A stretch of DNA of 64,000 nucleotides from Myxococcales bacterium (GTDB taxonomy: Bacteria > Myxococcota_A > Polyangia > Polyangiales > Polyangiaceae), in the NCBI GenBank assembly GCA_004193285.1, contig SECP01000002.1:1-64000 (forward strand), given 5' to 3'. Both the position numbers and the translations under genes were made by a program. The notes under the pieces are model-generated. The model saw only the letters and a program-made list of their open reading frames with translations. It had not been told where the DNA came from and ran no database searches. This document shows, piece by piece, positions 42,525 to 52,106 of this stretch (within the stretch, counting starts at the first letter, position 1; every line of letters starts with the position of its first letter).

Positions 42525-43091
42525 ATGGCGAGCACGCGCGGGCGGTACATGAAAGATTACCTAGCCGCCGTTCGCCGCCTCCCACCGAGCAAGCAGGAGG
42601 CGGTGCTGGAAGGACTCGAGCCTTTGGTGGATACCATCGAGCAGGCGAGCAACCTCGCCTGGCTTCCGCTGGCGGTGAACCTGCAGCTGACAGAGGCGAT
42701 CTTCCGTGCGCTGGGAGACGAAGCAGCAGATGCGTTTTACCAAAACTGGCTCAAGCGTCAGATGAGCGCGCCCGCGTTCGCGGGATTGGTGCGTACGGCG
42801 CTTTCCTTGTTTCGCTACGACACCGCTTCGGTCGCCCAATGGATCCCCAAGGCTTTCGACCTCATGTACCGGGACTACGGGAGCATCGAGATCGAAACGG
42901 TGAGCCCTTTGCAGGTGAACGTGGACCTGCGCGGCGCCCCTCGCGAGCTGATGACGCACGCGCCCTGGCAGCGGTCCGTGTGTAGCGGGATGTATGCCTT
43001 GTTCTTCCTCACGGGGGTGAAAGGCACGGTGGAGGTAGCAGAGGTAAGCCTAAAAAAGCGCACGCTTTCGTACAAGCTGTGCTGGGCGTAA
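42525..43091 (+). CDS. Small soluble protein, possibly of the DUF2378 myxobacterial family
   Basis: This 188-residue alpha-helical protein opens MASTRGRYMKDYLAAVRRLPPSKQ and has LAVNLQLTEAIFRALGDEAADAFYQNWLK and a C-terminal beta hairpin (VAEVSLKKRTLSYKLCW). Length and layout recall a myxobacterial paralogous family of unknown function (DUF2378/TIGR02265), but this was not confirmed. No signal peptide or membrane segment. ATG at 42549 is an alternative start. It is 74 bp upstream of the PPP-phosphatase gene. Confidence 0.65.
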   Translation: MASTRGRYMKDYLAAVRRLPPSKQEAVLEGLEPLVDTIEQASNLAWLPLAVNLQLTEAIFRALGDEAADAFYQNWLKRQMSAPAFAGLVRTALSLFRYDTASVAQWIPKAFDLMYRDYGSIEIETVSPLQVNVDLRGAPRELMTHAPWQRSVCSGMYALFFLTGVKGTVEVAEVSLKKRTLSYKLCWA

Positions 43092-43165
43092 CTCGGCGCC
43101 GGTCACTTTCTCTGCGCAACCGAGCAGGCTTCCCGCGCCGCTCGTCACCGGCCTATTCTAGCCGG

Positions 43166-44845
43166 ATGCTCAAGTTCAGCGAGAGCGGCCCGGAAGCAGA
43201 GAAGCAGATGCGGGCCGTGATCTTCTACCTGACCACGTTCGGGTACATCGACGGCGATTTCGACGTGGCCGAAAAGGAGTTCGTGCGGGGCTACGTGCGT
43301 CAGCTGGTCGCGCACCGCGTGGCATCCGCGCAGCTCGAGCCCAAGCTCGCCGCAGAGCTGAACGCCAAGTTCACCACTCATTTTTTGGAGGTGTTCGAGG
43401 GCATCGATCGACAGGTGATGGAGCTGTTCACGGAGGCGGTTGCGGAGGGCGAAGCTCAAGACACCTTCGTGCACGCCAAGCTGAAGCTGCGCTGCTTCGA
43501 GATCTTCAAGGGATTCGACGAAGCCAGCCAAGAGCAGCTCATGGCCACCGTAGACGAGCTGATCAGCGCGGACGGCCAAGTGCACCCCGCGGAAGCCAAG
43601 TTCCGCGCGGAGCTGGCGGACATGCTGAACGAGCAGCTCGGGGTGGAGCTACTGGACGACGAGCTGGAGCGGCCCTTCGCGGTCTCCATGCCGCAGCCGA
43701 AGGCGACTCGCCCGGAGGACCACCCCTTCTTCGCGCAGTTCGAGCAGCATTATTCGGCGGACCGAGACGCGCTGGTACGTCAGGTGGAGACGGACCGGAA
43801 GCTGATGGACCGCGCCATCGCGATCTGGGAGCAGCAGCGCGCGCTCGGTCGCAACAAGCTGAAGGGCAAGACCAACGTCTCGCAGTTCGCCCCCGGCTCG
43901 GACTTTTTGGACGGGCACGTGCACTTGACCACGCCCGAGCCCGGCAAAGAGTACGAGCTCACGATCGTGGGCGATTTGCACGGCTGCTACAGCTGCTTGA
44001 AGGCGGTGCTGAATCAAACCGACGTCCTGCGCAAAATCGCGGAGTACGAGCGCAGGCCGGACCGCAACGTTTGCCCGAAGCTCGTCCTGCTCGGTGACTA
44101 CATCGACCGTGGGATGTTCAGCTACCAGGGAGTGCTTCGCTCGGTGCTGCAGCTCTTTTCCAAGCACCCGGACCACGTGCACGTCTTACGCGGCAACCAC
44201 GAGTATTACCTGGAGCATCAAGGCAAAGTGTACGGCGCGGTCCGCCCCTCCGAGGCGATGAGCACGCTGAAGCCGCACCTCTCCGACGACGTTTTTCAGC
44301 ACTACGTGCGGCTCTTCGAGGCGATGCCCACCAGCTTGCTGTTCGAAAAATTCTTGTTCGTTCACGGCGGCATCCCCAAAGACAGCACCCTGAAGAGCAC
44401 TTACAAAGACCTCTCCAGCCTGAACGAATGGGACCTGCGCTTCCAGATGATGTGGAGCGACCCGAGTCAGGCGGACGTGATCCCCGCGAGCCTGCAGGAC
44501 CAATCGGCGCGCTTCCCGTTCGGCAAGCTGCAGTGTCAAGCCTTCCTCCAGCGCCTGGGCTGTCACACCATCTTCCGCGGTCACGAGAAGGTGGACGAAG
44601 GCTTCCGTCAGACGTACGCGGAGGACGCCTTCTCGCTCTTCACGGTGTTCTCCTCCGGGGGCTCCACGAACGACGACCTACCCGCGGACAGCAGCTACCG
44701 TTCTGTCACGCCCATGGCCGCCACGCTGCGGTTCAAAGACGGCAAGGGCGAGGTCACCCCGTTCCTCATCGACTACGAGAGCTTCAACGACCCTGCGCGT
44801 AACAAATTTTACCAAAGCGCGCCCGAGATCGCGCACAGCGCCTGA
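43166..44845 (+). CDS. TerB-like domain fused to a PPP-family metallophosphatase
   Basis: This 559-residue protein has an N-terminal helical domain (about residues 10-165) with two acidic TerB-like repeats (YIDGDFDVAEKEFVRGYV and LISADGQVHPAEAKFRAEL). The C-terminal PPP-type Ser/Thr phosphatase domain has every metal motif: GDLHG (269-273), GDYIDRG (310-316), RGNHE (342-346), VHGGI (His400) and RGHE (His473). It would dephosphorylate phosphoproteins or small phosphates. The TerB part may sense metal or membrane stress. The start at MLKFSESG is chosen because the longer frame overlaps the previous gene. Confidence 0.85.
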   Translation: MLKFSESGPEAEKQMRAVIFYLTTFGYIDGDFDVAEKEFVRGYVRQLVAHRVASAQLEPKLAAELNAKFTTHFLEVFEGIDRQVMELFTEAVAEGEAQDTFVHAKLKLRCFEIFKGFDEASQEQLMATVDELISADGQVHPAEAKFRAELADMLNEQLGVELLDDELERPFAVSMPQPKATRPEDHPFFAQFEQHYSADRDALVRQVETDRKLMDRAIAIWEQQRALGRNKLKGKTNVSQFAPGSDFLDGHVHLTTPEPGKEYELTIVGDLHGCYSCLKAVLNQTDVLRKIAEYERRPDRNVCPKLVLLGDYIDRGMFSYQGVLRSVLQLFSKHPDHVHVLRGNHEYYLEHQGKVYGAVRPSEAMSTLKPHLSDDVFQHYVRLFEAMPTSLLFEKFLFVHGGIPKDSTLKSTYKDLSSLNEWDLRFQMMWSDPSQADVIPASLQDQSARFPFGKLQCQAFLQRLGCHTIFRGHEKVDEGFRQTYAEDAFSLFTVFSSGGSTNDDLPADSSYRSVTPMAATLRFKDGKGEVTPFLIDYESFNDPARNKFYQSAPEIAHSA

Positions 44846-44866
44846 GCCGGTCTCCCGCTGAGAATC

Positions 44867-44885
44867 TGCGCCGCCCGCCGGCGCA
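44867..44885. other. Hairpin between the phosphatase and the next gene
   Basis: TGCGCCG (44867-44873) and CGGCGCA (44879-44885) form a perfect 7-bp stem with the loop CCCGC, 21 bp after the phosphatase stop. No T-tract follows, so termination is uncertain. Confidence 0.35.
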
Positions 44886-44914
44886 AACCGCGATTTCGTG
44901 CTGTGATTGGGACG

Positions 44915-45601
44915 ATGGCTACCCTCGGCGAAAGCAAAGCGAGCATCGCCGTCGCCCTGCTCGCGTTCCTGGTTGCAGGCGTATCGCTGTGGCACGGGCA
45001 AGCGGGCCTGACCGCGATGGTGGCGACCGCTTGCGGGTTCGCGCTCGTCATCGCGCGCCTGCGACAAGACCGCGAAGAAGAGGACGCGCGCCGCGGCCTG
45101 GACGAAAAGCTGCAGTACGCGCGGGAGCTGCAGCAGCGAGGCGCGCTGCAGGAGGCGCTGCGGGTCGTGCACCAAGTCGCTGATTTGGCGCAGAGCGCGA
45201 AGCTGCAGCGCGCGGCCCTGGAGCTGATCGCGTGGTGCGAGCTGGCCGTCGATCGACCCGAGGCTGCGCGCGACGCGCTGTCGTGCTTGCGCGAGGCGGG
45301 CGCAGCTGACCCGTATTGCCAAGCCGCCGTAGAAGACGCCTGCGGCAACAGCTTGTGGGCGCTGCACATCGTGGAGCGCGAAGCTCGGCGCCGCGAGCTC
45401 TCGCGTGAGGCGACCCTGTTTCGTATCGATCTTTATGCGCGCGTACGAGGGCTCGAGGCGGCGTGCGCCCTCACCCTCGAGCAGCTTGGGCGCTTGCAAC
45501 TGGAGGACGTGGAGCGCGTGCTGCGGTTCGCAGATAGCGCCGGTGACTCTCGCGCAGCGAGCGCCCTCGCTCACGCTTTGCCGCAGCTGCGCCGCGCCTA
45601 G
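44915..45601 (+). CDS. Membrane-anchored helical-repeat protein
   Basis: This is a protein of about 228 residues with two N-terminal hydrophobic segments (IAVALLAFLVAGVSLW and AMVATACGFALVIARL), then a cytoplasmic helical region with TPR-like spacing (ARELQQRGALQEALRVVHQVADLAQ, ALELIAWCELAVDRPEAARDAL). No enzymatic motif. ATG at 44915 is preferred to the GTG at 44903. It is probably a scaffold. No partner is evident. Confidence 0.65.
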   Translation: MATLGESKASIAVALLAFLVAGVSLWHGQAGLTAMVATACGFALVIARLRQDREEEDARRGLDEKLQYARELQQRGALQEALRVVHQVADLAQSAKLQRAALELIAWCELAVDRPEAARDALSCLREAGAADPYCQAAVEDACGNSLWALHIVEREARRRELSREATLFRIDLYARVRGLEAACALTLEQLGRLQLEDVERVLRFADSAGDSRAASALAHALPQLRRA

Positions 45602-45664
45602 GGGCCTTTCCAGCAGACTCGCCCCGCTTGACGCGCTCGGGAATGGGTTGCACGCACTCCAAGT

Positions 45665-46435
45665 ATGCTTGCTAGCGAAAAGCTCCGTGCGGTAGTGACC
45701 GGCGCGAGCCGAGGCCTGGGGTTCGAGGTGTGCGGTCAGCTGGCGCGAGCCGGGCATCAGGTCGTGCTCACGGCCAGGGAGCTGGCGCGGGCGGAGGCTG
45801 CCGCGAGGTCCATCGGCCCGGGCGTAGAAGCCGCGGAGCTGGACGTGACGAGCGGCGAGAGCATTGCCGGCTTCGCCAAGCGCTTGGGTCCGATCGATGC
45901 CCTCGTGAACAACGCCGGAGTCTCGTTGCGCGGTTTCGATGCGAGCGTGGTGCGCAATACTCTGGCCGTCAATTTTTTCGGCCCGCTGCACGTGACTCAG
46001 GCGCTGCTCCCGCTCGTGTCGGACGGGGGCAACGTGGTCCTCGTATCGAGCGGCATGGGCGAGCTCTCCGTGTACTCCTCCGCCCTACGCGCGCACTTTT
46101 TGGACGAGTCCTTGGAGGTGGAGGGTCTGGTCGCGCTGGTAGAGGAGTTCGAGCGTGACGTGAGCACCGGCCGCCACACCGCGCGCGGCTGGCCCACCTC
46201 CGCGTACCGCGTCTCGAAGGCCGCGCTCAACGCGCTCGCGCGCATCTTGGCCAAGAAGAACCCGCGCCTGCACGTCAACGCGGTGTGCCCGGGTTGGGTG
46301 CGGACCGACATGGGCGGCCAGAGCGCGCCGCGCGCGGTAGACGCGGGCGCGGCCGGGATCGTGTGGGCGACGACGCTCGGCGCGGGCGAGCCGACGGGCG
46401 GCTTTTTCCGGGACCGCAAGCGAATCCCTTGGTGA
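45665..46435 (+). CDS. Short-chain dehydrogenase/reductase
   Basis: This 256-residue classical SDR has the cofactor loop TGASRGLG (12-19), NNAG (82-85), the catalytic Ser in VLVSSGMG (Ser128/129) and Tyr181/Lys185 in SAYRVSK. The insertion between the Ser and the Tyr is long (about 50 residues, including SLEVEGLVALVEEFERDV), as in carbonyl reductases of the CBR1/menthone type. It likely reduces a carbonyl with NADPH. The substrate is unknown. It is convergent with the large lipoprotein gene, 6 bp apart. Confidence 0.88.
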   Translation: MLASEKLRAVVTGASRGLGFEVCGQLARAGHQVVLTARELARAEAAARSIGPGVEAAELDVTSGESIAGFAKRLGPIDALVNNAGVSLRGFDASVVRNTLAVNFFGPLHVTQALLPLVSDGGNVVLVSSGMGELSVYSSALRAHFLDESLEVEGLVALVEEFERDVSTGRHTARGWPTSAYRVSKAALNALARILAKKNPRLHVNAVCPGWVRTDMGGQSAPRAVDAGAAGIVWATTLGAGEPTGGFFRDRKRIPW

Positions 46436-46441
46436 CCTCGC

Positions 46442-49400
46442 TCAGCGCCCTAGCCGCGCCAAGCGCCGCTGGGCGAGCGCGTAGCTGCTGAGCGCGGCGC
46501 CATTCGGGGGCGGCTTGACGCCTTGATACAGCTCGCGCGCGACGTCTTGCAGCCCATAGGCTTCGGCGAGACCGGCTTGAAGGTAACGCGTGGAGTCTCG
46601 AAGGTCCGGCGTGTCGTCCAGATCCAGCAGCTGCCGAAAGGCGGCCTGCGCCGCGCCCAGCTCGCCCAGATCCAGCAGAACCGCCGCGAGCGTGTGGAGC
46701 GCGGGGTAGCTCTTACGCTCGCTCAGCTCCGCGGCCAGCTCGGCGAATTCACGCATGTCACGAGGTCTTGGCTCGACGAACAGGGCCGCCCACGCCGCCT
46801 CGTTGTAGGAGTCCGCCAGCTGCTCCCGCGCGCTGCTCTCGATCGCGCGCTGGTAGACTCGCTGCGCCTCCGGGGCTCTGCCGGTTTGCGCCAAGGCGCT
46901 CGCGAGCCATTGACTCGAGCCGTAGCGCACGCGCGCCGAAGCCGCGTCACTCAGCGCTCGACGAGCCTCACGCTCCACGTCCTCGAGGCGCCCCAGTGCC
47001 CACAGCGCCTCGAGCCGTAGCTCACGAGCGCGGAACGACGACGGGTACCAGGTCAGCAGCCGCTCGGCGGCGGCCAGCTGCTCCGGATGAGCGCGCGCCA
47101 CGCGAGCGCCCAGCGCGACCGCGTGCTCCAGGGCGGAGGCTTCCACCACGCCGGTGCGCCGAGCTTTGGCGAGCTGCTCCCGAGCGGCGCCGCCGCGGGA
47201 GCTCGTCGCACACAGCGCCGCCGCCGCGAGCACCGCGTCGCCCTTGCCCTCCGCCCAGATTCGCTCGAACGGCGGCGTACGAAGCGGGTCGTCGCCGGCT
47301 TCGCTCTCGCTCGCTTCGGCCGCCCACGCCAGCCACTGGTGAGCGCCTTTGACGTCGCCTCGGGAGAGCCGCTCCCGCGCCTCACAGCCGAGGTCCGCCG
47401 GTTCGCCGGCCCGGACCACGTAGCGCCCGCCCTGCTTGACGACGTAACGATGACCGAGCTTTGCGGCACCGCTCAGCTCGCTGGCTTGCACCCGCACCCG
47501 AAACCCGAGTGCGTCGCTGCCGGAGACGCTGGCCCGCAGCGTTGCCGCGTGAACGTCTGCCAGGACCGCGCGCGAGGGGCGCGTCGCGGTGACCGGCTCG
47601 GGCTCCGCCGGCCGCGAGAGGATCGCCTCGATTTCCGCTTGTCGCACCGCTTGTTCCGGTGAGCTGGCGGAGAGCGAGCCGGGCTCCACCGGCCTCGTGA
47701 GCGAAAGGATGCGCGCCACCGCCGCATAGCGGGGAGCCTCGCGCGCGGCCTCCTGGTAAAGCGCGCTGGCTTCTGTGTAACGGCGCGCGGTGTAGAAGGC
47801 GCCGGCGGCGGTGGCGAGCGCGGCGGCTCGCGGAGCTCCGCTCAAGTTCCTTCGGTTGGCGTAAGCAATGCCAGCCTCCGCGCCGCTCCGGTGCGTCTGC
47901 GCCGCGATGGCGTGAGCCGCCGGTAGCTGCTCGGTCCTATCCGAGAGCGCTTCGAACCGGTGAGCGCCGAGCAGCGCGTCCGCCGCCTTGTTGACGAAGT
48001 AGCCGTCTCGGTACCCGGCGAGCGTCTCGAAAGGCACGTCCTCGTACAGGGAGACGGCTTCGTTCAGCTCGTCTTCGGTGGGGCTCGCCGCGAGCAGAGT
48101 CGCGAGCCAGAGCTTGCTGGGCTCGTCCGATTCGTCCAGCTCGAGCGCGCGTCGAAATGCAACCTGCGCGCCCGCGCGATCGGCGCCGGGGGCGAGGAGC
48201 CGGCCCTGCTCGTCGCGCTGCAGCGCCATGCCGAGCGTCTGCTGAGCGAGCGCGCTGCGGGGATCGAGCGCGACCGCGAGGCGTGCTTTTTCGCGCGCTT
48301 GCTTGCCGAAGCCGAGCTCACCCAGCTTGGTCGCGAGACGCAGCAGGGGGCGCGCTTCGTTCGGCTCTTGCCGGGCCAGGTCCTGCAGCAGCCGCATGCT
48401 GTCCCGGGGCCGATTGGCGGCCAATAGCAGCTCGGACTCGTGCACGAGCTCTATCTCGTCCGCGTCTTCGGAGCTCAGGTTGGACAGGCCGTCCTTCAGG
48501 CGTGCCAGCTCGCCCGGCGAGAGGCTGTCACGGTCGAGCTCGAACTTGAACGTGGCCGTGACCGTGCCGTCCGCCTCGGTGACGTAGCTGCGCGTCAACC
48601 GAGCCGGCGCCACATCGAGCTCGGGCAAATCCGGCAGGCGCCGAGCCCGAAAGTGGGGAGGAGGCACCACGCGATAGCGCAGCTCAGCCTGGTACCGCAG
48701 CGGCACGCGCACGTGACCGCGGCGCGGCTCGTCGTTCCAGACCGGCTCGGGCAGCCAGCTCGTGAGCAAGCCGTAGTCCACCGGCACCACCGCGCGGAAC
48801 AGCCCGAGCGCCCCGACGCGCGCGCCCTCGGCATCCAGCGTCAAGCGGAGCGGCTTACGCACGTCGTCCAGCCCGTCGAAGCTGACGGCTACGAGCTTGT
48901 CGGCCGAATACTGCTTCTTCACGTACTGCGTGAGCGAGGTCTTTCGCTCGGCATCCGAGCCAGCGTACGAGTCACGGAGCCTCTGCTCGATCACCCCCGT
49001 GCCGGAGCTCGCCTCGTTGACCTGCGTGAGCCCGCTCTCCTGCAAGCGAATCTCACGCACCTCCAAGTAGCCATTTTGACGCGCCGAAAGCGACGGCGTG
49101 CGCGTGAGGCCACTGCTCTTGGAGTCCACGATCAGCGCCAAGCGCCCCTGATCGCTCTCCGGCAGCTCCCCCGCGCGCGCCTGCGAGGAGGTCGGGTCGA
49201 TCCAGAATGGCTCTCGCGACTGGACCACGACGATGGCGTGGTTGAACACGTCCAGCGCGGGCAAGCGCGGCCGCACGTCTTCGCCAGGGCCTGCGCGCAG
49301 CAACGCGAGGGTCGCCGGCAAGCCTACCGCGCGGAGCATGGCCACCAGCACGAGCGCCTGATCCTTGCAGTCGCCATAGGTGCGGCGGAGCACCGCCTCT

Positions 49401-50353
49401 GGAGACGCCGGAACGATCGCCGACTGCCCCAGCTCGACCGCGACGTAGCGGACCCGCTGGTGCAACGCGTACAACAGCTGGTTGGCCTTGCCGAGGTCGC
49501 TCGCGCCGGCGGCGACGCTGCGGCGAGCTAGCTCCGCGACGCCTTCCGAGCCCTTCAGCTTATCGTTCATCACCGCTTCGTACTCGGCGGCGATTCGCTG
49601 CCAGGACTCACCGGTCGAGAACGCGACCGCCGGCCACTGCGGCACGGTACTGAGCGAATACGGCTCCGCCGGCTCGACCGCTTCCAAGCTCTGGCCTCGG
49701 AACACGACGTGACGACGCCCGGCCCCGAGCGTCTCTTCCTTTTTTACTCGCGCGTCGAGGAGCTCGTAGTTGAACGGCAAGCTCGCTGGCAAATCCACCA
49801 CCAGCTCCACTGCGTCGCGCGGGATGGCATTCTGAAAAACGACCTGAAACGCGGTGCCGCCCGGAAAGAACGGCCGCGTCGTCCAGCGACGGGTCGCCTC
49901 CGTGACGACGGAGCCGACGTGGACGCCCGGCAGCGGTGCGCGCAGCACGCGTCGATCGCCGTAAATATCCGGCAGCTCGGGGTACGCGGGCGCTTCCGCT
50001 ACGAGGGCTGGATCGAGCTTGCGTAGCGCGCCTCCCGGATCCTGCACCTGCGCCTCCAGCTCCGGGCGCGCCATGTACCAGGGCGACCACCCCGCGGCGG
50101 TGCCGCCCCACGTCTCCACGCCTTGCTGGGTGAGCACGCGGTAGCGCTGCCGTAAGTGCTCGCGCCAGTTGCCCTGCGCGTCGAACACGTACTCCAGGCG
50201 CACCTCCAGCAAACGCACCGGCGCTTGCTCCGTGCTCACCAGGCGCGGCGCCGGTGCAATCGGTGGGTACTCCGTCACCGCCCCGCGCGCGCAGCCGAGC
50301 GCGAGCCCGAGCCCTCCGAGCACGCCGCACCACCTACGCCATTTCCCGGACAT
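46442..50353 (-). CDS. Giant lipoprotein: DUF3857, transglutaminase-like domain and TPR repeats
   Basis: This 1303-residue protein begins [10 protein letters not shown] with a lipobox (ALGC, Cys21). Residues about 45-240 fit DUF3857. A transglutaminase-like domain follows with the triad Cys329 (YGDCKDQ), His372 (FNHAIVV) and Asp386 (WIDPTSS). After a beta-rich region come TPR repeats from about residue 700 to the C-terminus (for example [22 protein letters not shown]). It may cross-link or cleave surface peptides. The frame to 50704 is rejected because it lies over the adhC 5' region and has no homology. Divergent from adhC. Confidence 0.82.
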   Translation of the reverse strand: MSGKWRRWCGVLGGLGLALGCARGAVTEYPPIAPAPRLVSTEQAPVRLLEVRLEYVFDAQGNWREHLRQRYRVLTQQGVETWGGTAAGWSPWYMARPELEAQVQDPGGALRKLDPALVAEAPAYPELPDIYGDRRVLRAPLPGVHVGSVVTEATRRWTTRPFFPGGTAFQVVFQNAIPRDAVELVVDLPASLPFNYELLDARVKKEETLGAGRRHVVFRGQSLEAVEPAEPYSLSTVPQWPAVAFSTGESWQRIAAEYEAVMNDKLKGSEGVAELARRSVAAGASDLGKANQLLYALHQRVRYVAVELGQSAIVPASPEAVLRRTYGDCKDQALVLVAMLRAVGLPATLALLRAGPGEDVRPRLPALDVFNHAIVVVQSREPFWIDPTSSQARAGELPESDQGRLALIVDSKSSGLTRTPSLSARQNGYLEVREIRLQESGLTQVNEASSGTGVIEQRLRDSYAGSDAERKTSLTQYVKKQYSADKLVAVSFDGLDDVRKPLRLTLDAEGARVGALGLFRAVVPVDYGLLTSWLPEPVWNDEPRRGHVRVPLRYQAELRYRVVPPPHFRARRLPDLPELDVAPARLTRSYVTEADGTVTATFKFELDRDSLSPGELARLKDGLSNLSSEDADEIELVHESELLLAANRPRDSMRLLQDLARQEPNEARPLLRLATKLGELGFGKQAREKARLAVALDPRSALAQQTLGMALQRDEQGRLLAPGADRAGAQVAFRRALELDESDEPSKLWLATLLAASPTEDELNEAVSLYEDVPFETLAGYRDGYFVNKAADALLGAHRFEALSDRTEQLPAAHAIAAQTHRSGAEAGIAYANRRNLSGAPRAAALATAAGAFYTARRYTEASALYQEAAREAPRYAAVARILSLTRPVEPGSLSASSPEQAVRQAEIEAILSRPAEPEPVTATRPSRAVLADVHAATLRASVSGSDALGFRVRVQASELSGAAKLGHRYVVKQGGRYVVRAGEPADLGCEARERLSRGDVKGAHQWLAWAAEASESEAGDDPLRTPPFERIWAEGKGDAVLAAAALCATSSRGGAAREQLAKARRTGVVEASALEHAVALGARVARAHPEQLAAAERLLTWYPSSFRARELRLEALWALGRLEDVEREARRALSDAASARVRYGSSQWLASALAQTGRAPEAQRVYQRAIESSAREQLADSYNEAAWAALFVEPRPRDMREFAELAAELSERKSYPALHTLAAVLLDLGELGAAQAAFRQLLDLDDTPDLRDSTRYLQAGLAEAYGLQDVARELYQGVKPPPNGAALSSYALAQRRLARLGR

Positions 50354-50450
50354 CCTCTCTGGTGTTATCGAAGGCCGGCCCGCCCTGCAACCGGCGACTG
50401 CGAGCGAGGATTTGCCGCCCCCAAGCCGCGAACCGTGGTCAGATACCCCC

Positions 50451-51563
50451 ATGAAGACTCGCGCTGCCGTGGCGTACGAGAAAGGCCAGCCGCTCGTGAT
50501 CGAGACCGTCGATCTGGAAGGGCCCAAGGCCGGTGAGGTTCTCGTCGAGCTGAAGGCGACCGGCGTGTGCCACACGGACGAGTTCACCCGCTCCGGCGCC
50601 GACCCGGAGGGATTGTTTCCGGTGATTTTCGGGCACGAAGGCGCGGGCATCGTCCGCGAAGTCGGCCCGGGGGTGACGAGCGTCGCCCCCGACGACCACG
50701 TCATTCTGCTCTACACGCCGGAGTGCCGCGGCTGCAAATCCTGCCTGTCTAGGAAAACGAACCTTTGCACCGCCATCCGCGCCACCCAAGGCCAGGGCGT
50801 GATGCCGGACGGCACCAGCCGCTTCTCCATCGGCGGCAAGAAGATCCACCACTACATGGGCTGCTCCACCTTCGCCAACCACACGGTGCTTCCGGAGATC
50901 GCGGTGGCCAAGGTGCGGCGAGACGCACCCTTCGAAAAGATTTGCTACATCGGCTGCGGCGTGACGACCGGGGTCGGCGCGGTGCTGTTCACGGCCAAGG
51001 TGGAGCCTGGAGCGAACGTGGTCGTCTTCGGGCTCGGCGGCATCGGGCTCAACGTGGTGCAGGGGGCGCGCATCGCCGGCGCGGACAAGATCATCGGCGT
51101 GGACCTGAACCCGGCACGCGAAGCGATGGCGCGCAGGTTCGGGCTCACCCACTTCGTCAACCCGGCCACGGTGGGCAAGGACCTCGTGGCCCACCTCGTG
51201 GAGCTCACCGGAGGCGGGGCGGACTACAGCTTCGAGTGCGTCGGTAACACCACGCTGATGCGTCAAGCCCTGGAGTGCTGTCACCGCGGCTGGGGTGAGA
51301 GCATCATCATCGGAGTCGCGGGGGCGGGTCAGGAGATTTCGACCCGGCCCTTTCAGCTCGTGACGGGGCGCGTGTGGAAAGGCACCGCGTTCGGCGGAGC
51401 CCGCGGCCGGACGGACGTGCCAAAGCTCGTGGATTGGTACATGGAAAAGAAGATCGATATCGACCCGCTCATCACTCACACGCTACCGCTCGAGCGCATC
51501 AACGAAGCCTTCGACTTGATGCACGCCGGCGAGTCGATTCGAACCGTCGTCTCCTACAGCTAG
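50451..51563 (+). CDS. adhC: Class III alcohol dehydrogenase / S-(hydroxymethyl)glutathione dehydrogenase
   Basis: This 370-residue zinc enzyme oxidises S-(hydroxymethyl)glutathione in formaldehyde detoxification. Zinc motifs are present: GVCHTDE and GHEGAG for the catalytic site, [15 protein letters not shown] for the structural zinc. The NAD-binding loop is [46 protein letters not shown] and [29 protein letters not shown] are typical of class III enzymes. The ATG at 50451 is chosen by homology. No S-formylglutathione hydrolase gene is adjacent; the following gene encodes a NYN-domain protein 8 bp away. Confidence 0.94.
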   Translation: MKTRAAVAYEKGQPLVIETVDLEGPKAGEVLVELKATGVCHTDEFTRSGADPEGLFPVIFGHEGAGIVREVGPGVTSVAPDDHVILLYTPECRGCKSCLSRKTNLCTAIRATQGQGVMPDGTSRFSIGGKKIHHYMGCSTFANHTVLPEIAVAKVRRDAPFEKICYIGCGVTTGVGAVLFTAKVEPGANVVVFGLGGIGLNVVQGARIAGADKIIGVDLNPAREAMARRFGLTHFVNPATVGKDLVAHLVELTGGGADYSFECVGNTTLMRQALECCHRGWGESIIIGVAGAGQEISTRPFQLVTGRVWKGTAFGGARGRTDVPKLVDWYMEKKIDIDPLITHTLPLERINEAFDLMHAGESIRTVVSYS

Positions 51564-51571
51564 GCCGCACT

Positions 51572-52102
51572 TTGGACCGAAGCGCCATCTTCGTGGACGC
51601 CGGCTACCTTTTTGCCGCCGGCAGCAAGCTGATCACCGGCGAGCGCCGTACGCGTAGCCAGCTGCATCTGGATCACGACGCCGTGCTCGCGCTGCTGACT
51701 CGGCTCTCCACGGAGCTGACTGGGCTCCCGCTGCTGCGCATCTACTGGTACGACGGTGCCTCGGGCCCGGCGACGCCCACCCAGGTCGCCCTCGCCTACC
51801 GTCCCCACCTCAAGCTTCGGCTGGGCCTCGTTACGGAGGGCGGCCAGAGCGGAGTGGACCAGCTGCTGGCGGACGACTTGGTCGCTCTCGCCCAAAACCG
51901 CGCGCTCGCGGACGCACTGCTCCTCAGCGGCGACGACGACCTGCGCGAAGCCGTCGAACGCGCTCAGGCGCTAGGCGTCCGCGTGCACCTGCTCGGCATC
52001 GCCCCGCAACGCGAGAACCAAGCCGGCGCGCTGGTGCAAGCGGCCGACACCACGCACGAGCTCTCGGAGGCGCAGGTGCGCGGCTTCTTGAGCGCGCGGT
52101 AG
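51572..52102 (+). CDS. NYN/LabA-type PIN-like ribonuclease domain protein
   Basis: This 176-residue protein starts at TTG (51572), 8 bp after the adhC stop; no in-frame ATG precedes the domain. It has the NYN fold acidic residues: Asp9 in IFVDAGYLF, Asp61 in YWYDG, Asp96 in GQSGVDQLLADDL, and Asp121-123 in LLLSGDDDLREAVERAQALGVRVHLLG. The family consists of putative metal-dependent RNases related to PIN domains. The substrate RNA is unknown. It is probably cotranscribed with adhC, which is unusual. Confidence 0.8.
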   Translation: MDRSAIFVDAGYLFAAGSKLITGERRTRSQLHLDHDAVLALLTRLSTELTGLPLLRIYWYDGASGPATPTQVALAYRPHLKLRLGLVTEGGQSGVDQLLADDLVALAQNRALADALLLSGDDDLREAVERAQALGVRVHLLGIAPQRENQAGALVQAADTTHELSEAQVRGFLSAR

Positions 52103-52106
52103 GCCG

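Noticed and set aside
46442..50704. Extended start of the large DUF3857/transglutaminase protein at 50704
   Set aside because: The extra 117 residues run antisense over the adhC promoter and 5' end, are Ser/Pro-rich, and lack a signal peptide. The start at 50353 gives a clean lipobox.
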